Shown here: positions 42,991 through 55,049 of the stretch, in pieces
How the letters are laid out: the number at the start of each line of letters is the position of its first letter
How positions within the stretch are numbered: the first letter of the stretch is position 1
NCBI GenBank assembly: GCA_028564705.1
Contig: JAPXFQ010002912.1
Span: 1,977,001 to 2,041,000, forward strand
Length of the DNA stretch: 64,000 bases
Direction: 5' to 3'
DNA from: Apricaphanius iberus
Taxonomy: Eukaryota > Chordata > Actinopteri > Cyprinodontiformes > Aphaniidae
The notes under the pieces: generated by a model
What the model saw: the letters and a program-made list of their open reading frames with translations, nothing else
The model's database searches: none
What the model was told of the DNA's origin: nothing
Position numbers and translations under genes: made by a program

Positions 42991-43969
42991 AAAGGTGATG
43001 CAGCCAACTTACACAAAGAGCAGCAGAGACTCCGACGCCCGTCCGATGGCTTCAACCCAATGGCCGCTGGCTGCTCTGCTTTGTGACCGCATACAATGGA
43101 GGCCGCCATTGCTCTAGCGCCATTTGGCCGCTAGACCCCCATTGAAAAGCATTGGACTTTAGACACGTTAAAAACAACTTTAATGCCTGGTGCCCCATTG
43201 TTTTAAACTTTCAGTGGTCGACGTTGGGTCCGAATTCAAACGGATGGCCTTTGATTTATCTTTGAAATATTTTGATGAACAGAGGACTTTATGGTTGGCT
43301 CAAAAGCCGTTTTTACACTATAGTCATTAACTGTAGATGTCTTTTTAAATGGACAACTTTTTTTACCACTGCCTATCGACTGCTTTCACACGGCAGGAAT
43401 TATACTGGATGGATCCTGATGAATGTCTATGGGAGGGATGGTATCGGGATGTGACATGAACATAACGGACGGGCATACGTATGTCATTTCTCTTAAAGTC
43501 ATTCTTTCAAAGATGGCTGAAACAGCCATCCTCCTCACAGTGTTCGTCTTTGTGATGTGTGCAATTCTGAGCACATTCATAAGCTTAAGGGAAAGTGTGA
43601 AAGGAGTGTGAAGCAATGTGTGTACTCGCAGCGTTCCCTGTCCCACCTCCCCACCAGCCTGTCCAGAACGCGACCTGACATTCTGAATGCAAACACCCAA
43701 CCTCAGCACGTCCGTACTAGGGGGCCAGGCGATAACAAACCGGTAAAAGCTAAAGACTGGTAAAAGAAGTTAGCAGTTATTGTTGACATGTACTTTAAGC
43801 ACCATCTGCCAAAGAACATTCTAGAAGTGGTGGTAGTTTTAGATGATCATTGCTCGGGAAACATATGGCTATGTCCTGCACAGTACATACGCTATAGCCT
43901 TGGTAGCCTTCCTCTAGTCGAGCTCAGGTTGGGAACCACTGCTCTAGTCAATACATGGCAGCTACTTTA
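42991..43969. other. anks1b intron 1, unclassified repeat-like sequence
   Basis: No gene. About 43090-43270 (CGCCATTTGGCCGCTAGACC; CCCATTGAAAAGCATTGGAC) has the feel of a dispersed repeat, but I cannot place it. A 107-codon frame on the - strand at 43386-43709 has no recognisable domain. Confidence 0.4.
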
Positions 43970-44345
43970 TGCTGTTTAGGTCAGGAAAGTTTGCTGGCCA
44001 GTCCACTATGTTGCTACCGTGATAATTAGGCACGTATTTGTGCTTTCGGAAGTGTGAACCGGTATCAAGTAATGGTACAAAATTAAATCTCCATTGCCAA
44101 AAAGCTTGTCAGCAGAAATAGGCATGCAGTATTTAAAAAAATTCCTGGTATATGGTCACTCTGATTTTGGACGTTATCAACATCACTCTTGACTTCAAAA
44201 GCTTGGATTCTGTGGCTCTCTACTCTTTCTTTGCACTCTGGGACCTTATTTTCTAATTAATATTCACTTTTACCTATAAGAGGATTTTGGATTACTGAGC
44301 AACAGTTGAATTATTTTTCTCCTTAATCTAGCTAAAATGTTTCTG
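43970..44345 (-). mobile_element. Tc1-related transposase relic, antisense
   Basis: AGTTTGCTGGCCAGTCCACT, GCCAAAAAGCTTGTCAGCAG, CACTCTGGGACCTTATTTTC and GGATTACTGAGCAACAGTTG, in this order, are the complement of a fish Tc1-related transposase gene (AKEKNWT.AQWS..LFSDE side to the right, DWPA.S side to the left). Confidence 0.65.
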
Positions 44346-44407
44346 ATCAACCGTATCTTAATACAAGGAATGCAACAGTCCATGTCACACTTTATCTCTA
44401 CTAAACT

Positions 44408-44433
44408 TTCCAACTGTATGCATACAGTTGGAA
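44408..44433. repeat. 26-bp perfect palindrome
   Basis: TTCCAACTGTATG followed directly by its exact reverse complement, with no spacer. Confidence 0.95.
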
Positions 44434-45018
44434 GATACATACATTCTGTGACCAGCTAACTTTTAATCTCGTTAAGTGAGCTCCATAATGAGCAGCGAAT
44501 AAGACACTTGAGAATGATAACATATATTTTTTTTGTCTTATGTTAATAATTGCGCTAGATATTAGGTTGTCTTTAGTGCCAACATCAATAATTTAATAAT
44601 CTTTATTCTTATCTTTTTTGTATCAAAACGTTTTCTCACAGTTGTGGACATAACCTAGTCATTAGCTGATTATGGTTTTAGGATAGTCATGGTTTTCTAC
44701 TTGGAGTTTTCCTCTCGAATATCCTCTGGTTATTGCTGTTCTCTGACTCATTCTTGGAGACAACTTGGATATCTGCTGACTAAGCGCTCCTAAACCTGTG
44801 AAAACTACAAACCCCCACATTCCCCCTCCTCACCACCACCATTCGTAGACTTCGACCAATGCATCAACCTCTTTGTGTGGATCATTTTATGTGTTCTTTT
44901 GTGGGTGGGTTTCTTGTCTTTTTTTCCCCTGGTGTCTGTCTGCTGTCTTGTTTTCCGGTATTTTGGGGGAGTGAACTCTCTCTCTCTATGTGCCTCTTTG
45001 TCTCTTTTTGGCAGTGTG

Positions 45019-45066
<48 letters not shown>

Positions 45067-47659
45067 TGTGTGGGTGGGTGTGTGTGTGTCTGGCATCTCC
45101 ACAAATTTTTTTTTTTAGCTTCTCCCCTATGTATCCACCCCCACTCCCCCTCATTTTGTCTCTTTTTTTTGTTCGTCGATGAGTAAATGAATCTTTGTCT
45201 TGCACTGCTGTGTAACCTCCTAATCAGGCCATTCGCTGATTACACGCTTCACGCTAATCATGTACGCGTGTGTCTGTGTGCAGTGACGTTTTGATACAAT
45301 ACATGCATGTGTGTGTCATTATTTTATTATTCCGTTATTATTATTTATTTAAAAGCTTCTTCGCTGTGTTGGCTGCTCATTGTCCCAGAAATAATGCCAA
45401 ACAATGACACCTAATCTTAAAAATGGTGTTTGTACAGCGATTCCCTGCTGCGTTCTTTGTTACCTGCATGGCTGCTTGTGAGGTTGTGCGTATCTGTATG
45501 TGCAAGAGGAGATAAAAAGGGGGGGTGAGAGTGGGGTGCAGAGCGTAGAGGAGCAACCAATTATCCTGCAGATAACCGAGAGGCTATGGATTTTCTACCC
45601 GGCTTCCTCTGCGGCTCTTTTCATTCAGCCACTGTCAACCGTCCCCGTTTCTACCTACCTGTCCTTGTAGCGTATTTAAATTGTAATTTACGGTGGCTTT
45701 ATTGACCAACAGAAAACCCTCAGGTATAGATTCTTTAATGTGTTGTCTTGTATTTTCATTCAGCTGTGTATGTGGTCTTATTTACTACCGCAGATGGACT
45801 GTTGAAATGTGCCAGACACAGAGCGACATTTCGTCAATATGGCCCCCGCCTTTTTCTATGTGTCATTGTGACTGACAGTTACATTGTCTAATCTGCATTG
45901 TCACGCTGCCCTTCTCCTTCAGACATTAACTTTCCTTGACATCTCCAGAATTGGCTCCATTTAAATAAATAAATAACCCAATTCTCCTTCAAGTACAAAA
46001 CAGCAACAACCTAATATTACAAAAGTGTGAAACTTCATGGTTCGGAGTTAGAAATTCGGATAAAAAGTAAAGTAGCAGTAGTAGTTTTTTTCATGTCATT
46101 ACCACATAAATCCTGATGAAGACTCTCAGGAGTGCATATGTGGTCAGAAAACTGCTATAAAGCTGTTCAGGTTTTTCCCATCGGATATAAGAATAAAAAC
46201 AGCAGATTTTTTTCCTTGAAGAGATCCACCTTTGAATAGAGACACATTTCCTTTCTCTTCAGACAGACATTTCTATGAATGATGGCATCACCACATAATG
46301 CAATAGCATTAAAATCCTAAGCCCATAAAATACAGTTAATTCAGGACCTCTCTTTACCAAACTGACCTTTTACCAAGAGGCTGTATTGGACTCCGGCAAT
46401 ATAATGTAGCCCAATTACCGGACTTAAAATTATTGAATGCACAGACTATAAAGTACGGCTTTCTTGCTGAGTCACTGTCTGCTTTGTCTTCTCTTTTTAA
46501 AAGGTTTTTACTCAAATATGCACTCAACCCTCTCTGCCCTCTTCTGATCCAAACTCTTCACAGTGTTGACGTTAGATAAAGCAGCCGCTGCTGGTGGTTT
46601 AATGCATCAACATGAATGACGGCGATATTTCAGTCTGTTTGGCACGCAGAGGAGCAGAGGAAGATCTGTCAGCCACCTCATCGGTTAGAAAATTTTATCT
46701 TACAGCCCTTTATACCTTCATCTAGCTCTACGTCTGTCATCGTTCCCTGTATGGATAAACGGATGACACTTTTGAGTGAAGAGGTTGTTCGAGGTGTTCG
46801 ACAGGTGGGACACGGATTGTAGACATATTGTGTTTATCATAGTGTTTATGCATTTTCCCAGTCACGTAACTCATTGCTTACTGCAGGGGTATTCATGCCA
46901 GGCCCCCTTAAGAACATGGAGCGATAAAATGCTCCAATGTGACGAGGTTTCTTTATATTACCTGCAGTTTTCACATACTTCGCACAAATTTGAATAATTT
47001 CAATCAAATGTTTCAATTTTTTTTATGTACTTTTGCAGACCCAATCCTAACTCTTGATTTAATTTTTTCTTTTTTATCAGTGATGAAAATTCACAGCAGC
47101 AGGGTATACAGATACATTCTGTTCTCACAGAAAATTGAAAAAAAAAAAAAAATCAGTTTACTGATATATAACTGTCAGTGTGAGGAAGAAATTCTATGAA
47201 TATTTTAGGTATAGGTTGTCATTTTGTTTCTGTAGCTGTCCATAATTAACTTGTGTTTTGCTCCATTATGTCGTTCTTAGCTGCTTAGGTTGGATTGTAC
47301 TATGCAGTTATTTCACGTGTTCCACTGCTTATTTGATGGATGAAAATACGTTTATGGGATGTAGTGATGTATCCTGACAATTGCCAAATATTTGATTTGA
47401 TTGCTTGATTTTTTAAATTCTTTTCCTACATTTTGGTATGACTTTCATTACCTTCCATCCTCACCTGATATATCAATTATTCGTTACTCTGTCCCCAACA
47501 AACAAAAAGTGAGATCCATCTAATTCCTGCAAATCACGTTTAACATGTAACATAAGCTCAAATTTTTACATTTTATGCAATCGCATGTGAAAATTAACAT
47601 ATATATTACATGAAACACAGCATGAATACCAACATTTTCAATGAGTTTCAATACTAGGA
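44434..47659. other. anks1b intron 1, microsatellite and possible regulatory island
   Basis: Contains the TG repeat listed separately. The long open frames over 44805-45205 on both strands are by-products of that repeat. 45180-45660 is GC-richer, non-repetitive sequence. Nothing coding. Confidence 0.5.
45021..45089. repeat. (TG)n microsatellite
   Basis: About 21 uninterrupted TG units, then TGGG-interrupted TG to 45089. Confidence 0.97.
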
Positions 47660-48190
47660 AATAGAAATAAAATGGAAATCAAAAAGCAATTCCAGTTTAT
47701 TCCAAAAAGGCATTTGAAATGGGACTTAATGGCACAAAACCCAATGAAAAGTATTCACCCCTTATGGATGTTTTCCCTTTGTATTGTTTCTACAAACCAG
47801 ATTAACAAAATACAGCTTTATTTTTTACAGACACTTTTCAGTCAGAGGGAAAACTGATTTCTACAAAGGAACGAGATTATAAACTATTTAAAATAAGTGC
47901 CTGCATAGATTTTCTCCCCCTTCAAGTCAGTATATTTGGCTGCAGGGTGATACGTCTCATTTAGGCCTGCACATCTGGACGCTGCAGGTTTAGCTCCATT
48001 CTTTGTTGGAAACCTGCTTAAGCTCTGATAGGTTGTGTAGGGATCCGATGTGAACATCCCTGTCACAAATTCTAGGATCAAAGTCTGGGCTTTGACTAGG
48101 CCAACCCAGAACATCAACCGTGATGTCTTCAAACCGTTTCTGTTTAGCTTTAGCTGGATACTTGGGATTGTCGTTGTCTTGCTGGAAAAA
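47660..48190 (-). mobile_element. Tc1-type relic, antisense
   Basis: AAAAGTATTCACCCCTTATG near 47750 (element end) is followed by CCCCTTCAAGTCAGTATATT, GCACATCTGGACGCTGC, CTTAAGCTCTGATAGGTTGT and GTCTGGGCTTTGACTAGGCC. This is the complement of the C-terminal half of a fish Tc1-family transposase gene. It stops near GTCGTTGTCTTGCTGG. Confidence 0.65.
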
Positions 48191-50919
48191 TAAATGAAAA
48201 TCGATGTTTAAGTGCCATCCAATGAATATTCAGGTCCCACTCACTGAACCTGTTTGGCTGATCAAGTTATTCAGTTGTTAAATAGCTTTCTGCAAAAAAT
48301 AAGCCACTGGGGGAAACGCCATTAAATAAAACCTAACTTTGGGAAAACGATATTTTGAAATAAGAACTGATGGAATTAAATAGAAATGGCTAAAAATAAC
48401 ATCTATTATTAGGAAAAAAAATACAATTGAACAATGTTTTAAAAAAATAAAATCTATTACTTTAAAATATTTTTTTAAATATATTTTTTAAGGGAAACAT
48501 AAAATATAATAATGAGGTAAGAATTTCAAATGAACTCAAGTTTTACAATTTCATTGTCACATTTTATATTTGTACATTATTTATTCATCTAGATATGTAT
48601 TTCACAAAGTTTTATTGATTTGTTTAATTTTAAACACTTTAGTGTTCCATAGGTGAATATTTATGGAATCATTTTTCTTAATTATTGCCATTATTTTGTA
48701 AAAAAAAAAAAATTTCACCTTGACATGGAAGTTTTCTTTATATATCTATATTTTTATGTAAAAAGAGCAACATTTTGGGAGTACAATTTACAGGTACTAA
48801 ATGTGGAAGGGGCTCATATTAGTGTATTTTCTTTAAAAAGCATTTGATAAAAATACAAAGACCAAATTGTATTTCATGTTTATCACACAGCTAAAATTAT
48901 GCAATAATCTAATATTATACAAAACAAACTGGCACCCAGGGAGGTTAATTTTCAGCAGTGGCTTCAACTTTCTATGCAGCAGAGTTTTCTGCTGTTTGGC
49001 TGTATATTAAAAGAACCTGGATGGGATGCTGTTTTTACATGAATAGGAGTCTGTTTTGTTGAGAGGCCGTAGGAGGAGATGTTTGGTATTGCTTTAAAAA
49101 AAATCTAACATGCTCTGTGTGAACTCCAGGTGGTCCCCAACGTCTATCTGTCCTGTAAATAGCTACGGGGAAAATCTGAAAGGAACACACAAATATGCCC
49201 TTTGGATGTTTTTCTTTAACTATTGAGAAATCTGGTCCCTCTGTCTTACTCTCACAAAGCAGGTCTTTCCTCCTCACTGTTGGGGAGTAATCAAGTGGCT
49301 CCACTCTTTGTCCGATGAGGTTTGGGTTTGTTTTCTGGTTTCTTTTGTGAATTTATTCTCCAAGAGATTGTTTATAATAGTGTTTTAGCCCATGATCTTT
49401 CCCCTTTTTTGTTCCAAAAATGTAAAACATTTCAGGGTGATTTAAAAAGATAATCAAATCATGTCTATACTAGATTCTATAATGGACCCTAAGCTGAAAC
49501 TGTTAATAAACACCCTTGAACACTGTGTTTTAAACATCCCTTTCAGCTATAGCTAATGATTTCTAAGTACTAAGAAAAAGAATGCTATGTAAAAAAATTC
49601 CTGTAATTAGAAATAAAGCATTTTAGCTCAGTACATACCTGCCAATAACCGTATTGTTTAACACACTGGGAACTTAAACGGCTTGTTTGCTCTGTTTCTC
49701 TTTCATGCACCAATTAGAAAATAATGTAATAATGTAGGAAAGAGTGGGAGGTAATGAGAGTGCTTTGACATTTTGCCAAGTGGTAGATGAAAAGTCTGAA
49801 ATATTTGTAGGTATCAGTTGTAGATTAAATTTTGTCATTTTTATTTTAGATGAATTATTCAGTTATGATAAATTAAACAGTATTGCACCTCTTGCTGTTG
49901 TACATGACATGGTGTTCTTAATCCAGTACCTTTTCAGGTGTTCCATTTTTTTGACAATAATGACTTCCTTGGTCTACAAAAGGACAGCCAGCTTTCAGAT
50001 GTAGGTCACTACAATAAGCATGCTCCCTGTGGCTCACTGTTTCCACGTTACTGTGAGTATTTAGGAGTAAGTTCATGCAGGCTGTGTAAGACCTGTCTTG
50101 TTGAGGGCATCTGTTAAAACTGATCATTTATAAGTATTCTTTGGATACACGGCGCAGTCTTGACTAGTTTGTCTTGAAAATCTTAAACTCGGCATCAGTA
50201 TGAATGGAGCAGGAAATTGTTTTAAAACCATCTGTGTTCATCAGAGCTGCACAGTATGGCTATTGGTTTGTCAACGTTATTACAAAGTACAGCTTGGACT
50301 GCAGTAATCATTAGGCTGTGATGGTCCTACCAATGAGCAAGTGATTGACACCGTTAAATTTTTCTCATGATTGGTTCTAAGTCCTGATTTGTAGGTCAAA
50401 CCAATGTTGGTCAGTGAAAGCCTGTCTGAGCCAGTATAGCTTTAATATTAGCTAATGTGAGGTGTGAGTGTAAATGATTCTCACCAAGGGATGATGTTTT
50501 GTAAAATATGGCTGTTTTATGGTAGTACAGTTTAAATGAGATTTGTTCTCATTGTCGGACAGTAATCTGGCTAAAGTTTTCCTGTATTATTTAGTTGGCT
50601 TTACCTAGTTTGTTTCTGTCCACAGTAATAAGAGAAATAATAAGGGTGGGTTTTAGTTGTCTTGGTGTTTGGTAGAATTTCCTTTTTAAACTGTGTGAGT
50701 TAAAACATTTTGGATGTCCTTCGATAACTTACCGACTGTAGTTTGATGGAATTTTGGCCTGTTCCTTCTAAAATAATTGTTGTAACTAAATCAGTTTTTT
50801 TAGCTACTCTCTACATTTTTGTTTGTAGGCTACTTTTTAAGCTTTACCCACAATTTTTCTGTCATTGGAAAGACCCGTTTGTGCCCAAGCTTCAAGTTCC
50901 TGGCTGATGCATCAACTTG
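48191..50919. other. anks1b intron 1, nothing identified
   Basis: Very AT-rich, especially 48400-48900. No exon, RNA gene or transposon end recognised. Confidence 0.5.
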
Positions 50920-50979
50920 AAAAATATACTGAAGCACCATCTCAAGACATATTTTGAGATGGTGCTTCAGTATATTTTT
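50920..50979. repeat. 26-bp perfect hairpin with 8-nt loop
   Basis: Left arm 50920-50945 (AAAAATATACTGAAGCACC and onward) and right arm 50954-50979 are exact reverse complements, with loop GACATATT. Confidence 0.95.
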
Positions 50980-52532
50980 ATGTTATTTTTCCTTGATTCC
51001 GTCCATGTAAAGTTTACCAATCCCTCCTGCAGGAAGTCTATCCCTGTGTGCATCGGAATTCGGCAATTTCGAGTGGCATTTCAGCTCCTGTCAGTACAGA
51101 ACAAATATTTCTGTGGATAATGAAACTGTTACCAGTTTCAACAGAGTGACTTAGGTTAAACTATATTTTGTGTTAAAATGATTCAAAGTTGAGATCTAAA
51201 TCTAATTTACAGTTGACAATTTAGCCACACAAGTGCTGCTGGGAGCTAGTGCTAGACGTACAAACTGCATTTACAAATCGAAAAAACACACACAGAGCCC
51301 TTAGATGTTGATGTGATGGCAGAAATTACATGTGAAATATAAATTATTCGCACAACTATAGAATAGAGGAGGTGGTTTTAATGGAGAAAGTCATGCCTAC
51401 CATTTGCTTTTCTTGATGGCAGCGCTGATAATTATTTTTTTGCCTGAACTGAAGTAGGGCTCCAAATAGATTTTAACGATTATTCAAATTTTCTGTTTAT
51501 GACAATTTAAGTCTGTTTTTGTGGCTGCTCATAAAGCTTAGGCAGACATGCTGATAGTGACTGACATCCCTGCCATTTTCACAAATGAATCGAGCTATTC
51601 ACAAATCTCTCTTCCCCCAAGAGCATTCTTCATGCCATAGCGGCATTTTTTTTCCTGCGGCACACGAGGTCACACACCCACCAATAAGCTAGCCGCGACT
51701 GTCATGTGCCACCTCCTCTCAGCGGGAGCAGTCAGCCTGGATCTCTGTGCTCTGCCTCCTGATGCGTCTTAGCTGGGCCACGGAGCATCCGACCGTCTGT
51801 TGCTGTCATGGAAATCGTTTGTCGTGGACAGAAATGATCGCCAGCAGGAGTCAGCAGGTGGGCCTCGCCCTGTTGGCTCCTGATCGCATGCTTGCAGCAG
51901 ATCTGCTCACATGTCTGGGAGAAAATCTGCCTCATTTGTGGTCCCTTCTGACCACCAGCCCAAGGCACTGAATGACCCTTTAAATTAAACTGTTCTTGCC
52001 AGTTAAGGAAACTAATCTTAAACTTAAAAATAAACATTTGATGGTAGAATAGATTCAACAGCTTTGGAAGTGAAATTGAAATATTTTAAACATGTCTTTT
52101 TTATTGTCACTCTTTTGTTGCCCTGTTTATAACAGGGTGGCTGGTTGTAGCAACCAGTTACCATCAGATAATAAGGGGGAAGAATAATGTTTACAGTGAA
52201 AGAAATAGTTTCTCTTTGGTTTAACAGAATATAAATTATTTAAATAGCTTTGGCATTTATTAAATGGTTGAAACAATGAGGTAAAAAAATAACTCAAAGG
52301 GAAATGACTTGCTCAGCTCTATTTTTATCCAGATCAATTCAATTCATTCAATCAAGATCTATTTGTAGTAACATAAATTTGGGCAGAATCGGGAAACGGT
52401 AACAGTGCAGCAAAGGCTTAGCTGCCACCATTCTATGGGACATAAAAACAGAGATGTAACACAATATTAAGAGGAAAAATACTGAAGTGCTACGCCAGGG
52501 GTACTTTCTATTGAAAAAAATAAAGTCCAAAA
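50980..52532. other. anks1b intron 1, no gene; GC-richer island 51640-51970
   Basis: Mostly AT-rich. About 51640-51970 is clearly GC-richer and non-repetitive, with open frames on both strands that show no known domain and no clear splice-site pair in phase with anks1b. Confidence 0.45.
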
Positions 52533-52995
52533 TAGGCCTGGGCAAAAAAAAAAATGAATTGAATGAATTAATTAGATTTTTCCTGCTGCAGGGGATATTT
52601 AAAAAAAAGTAAAACGTTTTTGTGTAATAGCACATTTTGTCTCCCCAGAGCTTTTTTAGCGGAATTGGTATGGGTTTGCTGCGACAGACATGGAACAAGA
52701 GACCCCACGCTGTTACATTTGCCTAAAGCCCATCATAATTAAATACAGCAGCACGACAAACCTATTCTAACACCTGAAACGGAGGCATCCAGCCGAATAT
52801 GAAAAATGCTGGTCCTTCTGAGACAAAGAAAACCACAGTGACCTACAAACCTTAGCTAAAAAATAGCTAACTTTAGCCGAATCCTTTGCACAAGTTGTCT
52901 GCTATCTGTACTTATTGCCTTTCTTAATCAGTAGAGGGGTATTTGAAAAAAATCTTTAAAAAATTTGAGATCTTATTTTTAGGCCATATCGCCCA
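52533..52995 (+). mobile_element. hAT-type element, short deleted copy
   Basis: The left end TAGGCCTGGGC and a right end of CATATCGCCCA type are hAT-like (family end GCCTGGGCGATATGGCC). GTCCAAAA occurs at 52525-52532 and 52996-53003, consistent with the 8-bp duplication of hAT elements. However, the right end may instead run into that octamer, so the exact border is ambiguous. It contains a BED zinc-finger fragment of the transposase. Confidence 0.7.
52690..52822 (+). pseudogene. hAT transposase BED zinc-finger fragment
   Basis: From an ATG at 52690 the frame reads MEQETPRCYICLKPIIIKYS, then STTNLF, a TAA stop, then HLKRRHPAEYEKCWSF. The CxxC...HxxxxH arrangement is the BED-type zinc finger at the N-terminus of hAT transposases. 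The stop inside the finger and the absence of the catalytic domain show it is dead. Confidence 0.75.
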
Positions 52996-53049
52996 GTCCA
53001 AAAACGTATTACCCTCCTTTACTGGCCTGTTGAACAAAGGCAGATAGCT

Positions 53050-54200
53050 AAGTAAAATAGTTCTGGACCAGAAGTGGGATGACGGCATTCATCCCACTTT
53101 GGATGGAGCAGCTCTTCTTTATAGGAATCTGGACAGATTTATTAGTCACTGACAGACCAGGGTCCAGACCAGGACGCAGAGTCGTAGTTTAACCCACCTC
53201 TCTTCAGCTTCTGTGCTGTACCCACTCAATACCCCACTTAAACAGTGTCTTGCCCACGGCCAAAATCAAATAGATTGAAAGTTAATCTAACAAAAGCAAA
53301 TTCTGAAAATCTCATTAAAATAAATACGGCATCGACTAAACAAAAACATAGGGCAGATGTGGTTTACTGTACATAAGATACCTCTCCTCAAAGACTTTTA
53401 TTAGTAAATGACTTTATGTGATAATAAAATTGATTTATTCCATCTATCAGAAACCTGGCTGCAGGAGGAGGATTTTGTAATTATAAATGAGTCAACTCCT
53501 TCCAATTATTTAAATTTACATTCCTAGAAGAACTGGGAGAGGAGGAGGAGTTGCAACTATCTTTCGTTCAGGTATATAAATTCACCTAGACCAATTAATA
53601 GTTATATTTCTTTTGAACAATTAATCCTTTCTTTTTCTCATCCAACCTGCAAAATATTAAAACCACTTTTGTTTGTAAATTTTGTATTGTCCACCAGACC
53701 CTTTCTTTTTGGATCAGATCTCAGATTTTTTTATCTGATTTAGTATTAAACACTGATAAGGTAATTATAACGGGGGATTTAAATATTCATGTGGACACTG
53801 AAAGTGATGGCCTAACTACAGTCTTTAATATTATCTTAGACTCGATTTGCTTTACTCAGAAAGAGAAGGAACCCATTCACTCGGCTCAGCTCACTTTAGA
53901 CGTTGTATTGATCTACAGCATTGAGTGTGAGGAAGTAACAGTCCTCCCACAAAGCCCAGTCCTATCTGACCATTGTTTAATAATTTTTTATTTACTTTAC
54001 CTGATTTCCCAAATCTAAAAGATAACTTCATACTATTTCCGTTACTCACTAACTCCATCTAGGAGTTGGACACAGTTGAACGTAGAATTACTGGGTCAGG
54101 TATACCATCTGTGCATTTTAAAAAGAATTGGTTTGGGTCTAACCATGACTTTGGTTCACCACTAATCAGTTTGTTCAAATTTCCACATATAACCTTATAG
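53050..54200 (+). mobile_element. L2-type LINE fragment (ORF1 end and AP endonuclease)
   Basis: 53075-53148 reads WDDGIHPTLDGAALLYRNLD, then RFISH, resembling the D-G-x-H-P block of the SGNH/esterase-like domain found in ORF1 of some fish L2 elements. About 53447-53990 reads SETWLQEEDFVIINESTPSN, RGGGV in another frame, GDLNIHVDTESD and SDHCLI, the ordered motifs of the APE-type endonuclease. Frameshifts and stops are present. Reverse transcriptase is not recognised downstream, so the copy is truncated. Confidence 0.75.
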
Positions 54201-54639
54201 CTTTAAGGCTTTTAAAGCTTCAGAAGCTTCATGACATTTCTGTTCTGAAGTAGTTGAACTTCACTCTAGTAAATGAAAGGTCAAAAGATTCTCACCAGCC
54301 CTGGTTTTAAATCCAATATGGCCGCCTTATTCAACACAATTAGCATATGGCACTGGTTTAGAGGCCTCCAACCACAACATGGTTAAATTCCCCTGATGTT
54401 TTCTGATGTTGAAGTAGGGAGTTTAAATTTAGTTGGAGAGAAACCTAACATCCAGCAAAACAAAAATCTATTGTTGCCAAACGATTAAGAATTTTAATAA
54501 TTAATCATAGGATAGCTGTGAATTTCTTTATATATTCTGTGAGTATTCGATTATCATCACATTTTCCTTTCTTGGTAAACTCAGGATTGTAGGAAGATGT
54601 TTACCTGTTGCTGACATGTTTCTGCGTGTCACTTCCGCC

Positions 54640-55049
54640 TTCATCAATACTCCACCGAAACCATATATGACAATAAAACAAAAACTGGTCCATCCAAAAG
54701 ACAAAATACCATTAGACAAAAAATGCGGCATCCTATATGAAATTCCATGCAAACCGGACGTCAACTCAAAACACGAAAAGTAGGACATCAGAAGGAATGT
54801 GAAAAAGAAACGAAACGAAGACACACAAGGGCAACAAAACAAGAAGCGGAAGCTACGATTATAAAATCAGCCATAACAGACCACTGCACACGAGTAAACC
54901 ATATCATGGATTGGGGCAACACAAGGACCATTAACACAGAACAACACAAATATAAAATATGGATAAAAGAAGCGATAGAAATAAGAAGTGGACACAACAC
55001 CTTAAACGGGGATGAAGGAGTCTACATGTTGGATCACACTTGGACATAA
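54640..55049 (+). mobile_element. Penelope-like element 3' fragment (GIY-YIG region)
   Basis: The + strand reads IKQKLVHPKDKIPLDKKCGI, then LYEIPC, in one frame, and from 54747, shifted by two bases, TGRQLKTRKVGHQKECEKET, then KSAITDHCTRVNHIMDWGNT and IKEAIEIRS, then DEGVYMLDH and stop. This is the C-terminal GIY-YIG endonuclease region of Penelope-like retroelements: 'CG..YEIPC...YIGETGR' and 'KSA.TDH....NH..DW'. The segment with the Tyr and Gly of YIG is missing at the frame junction. No reverse transcriptase is recognised upstream. Confidence 0.75.

Noticed and set aside
44805..45205. Open frames of 100+ codons on both strands
   Set aside because: Created by the TG/CA microsatellite, giving Cys-Val and Thr-His repeats. 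No protein character.
50920..50979. Calling the hairpin a miRNA gene
   Set aside because: The stem is perfectly paired and the flanks show no conserved primary-transcript features that I can see. Listed as a repeat and a finding instead.
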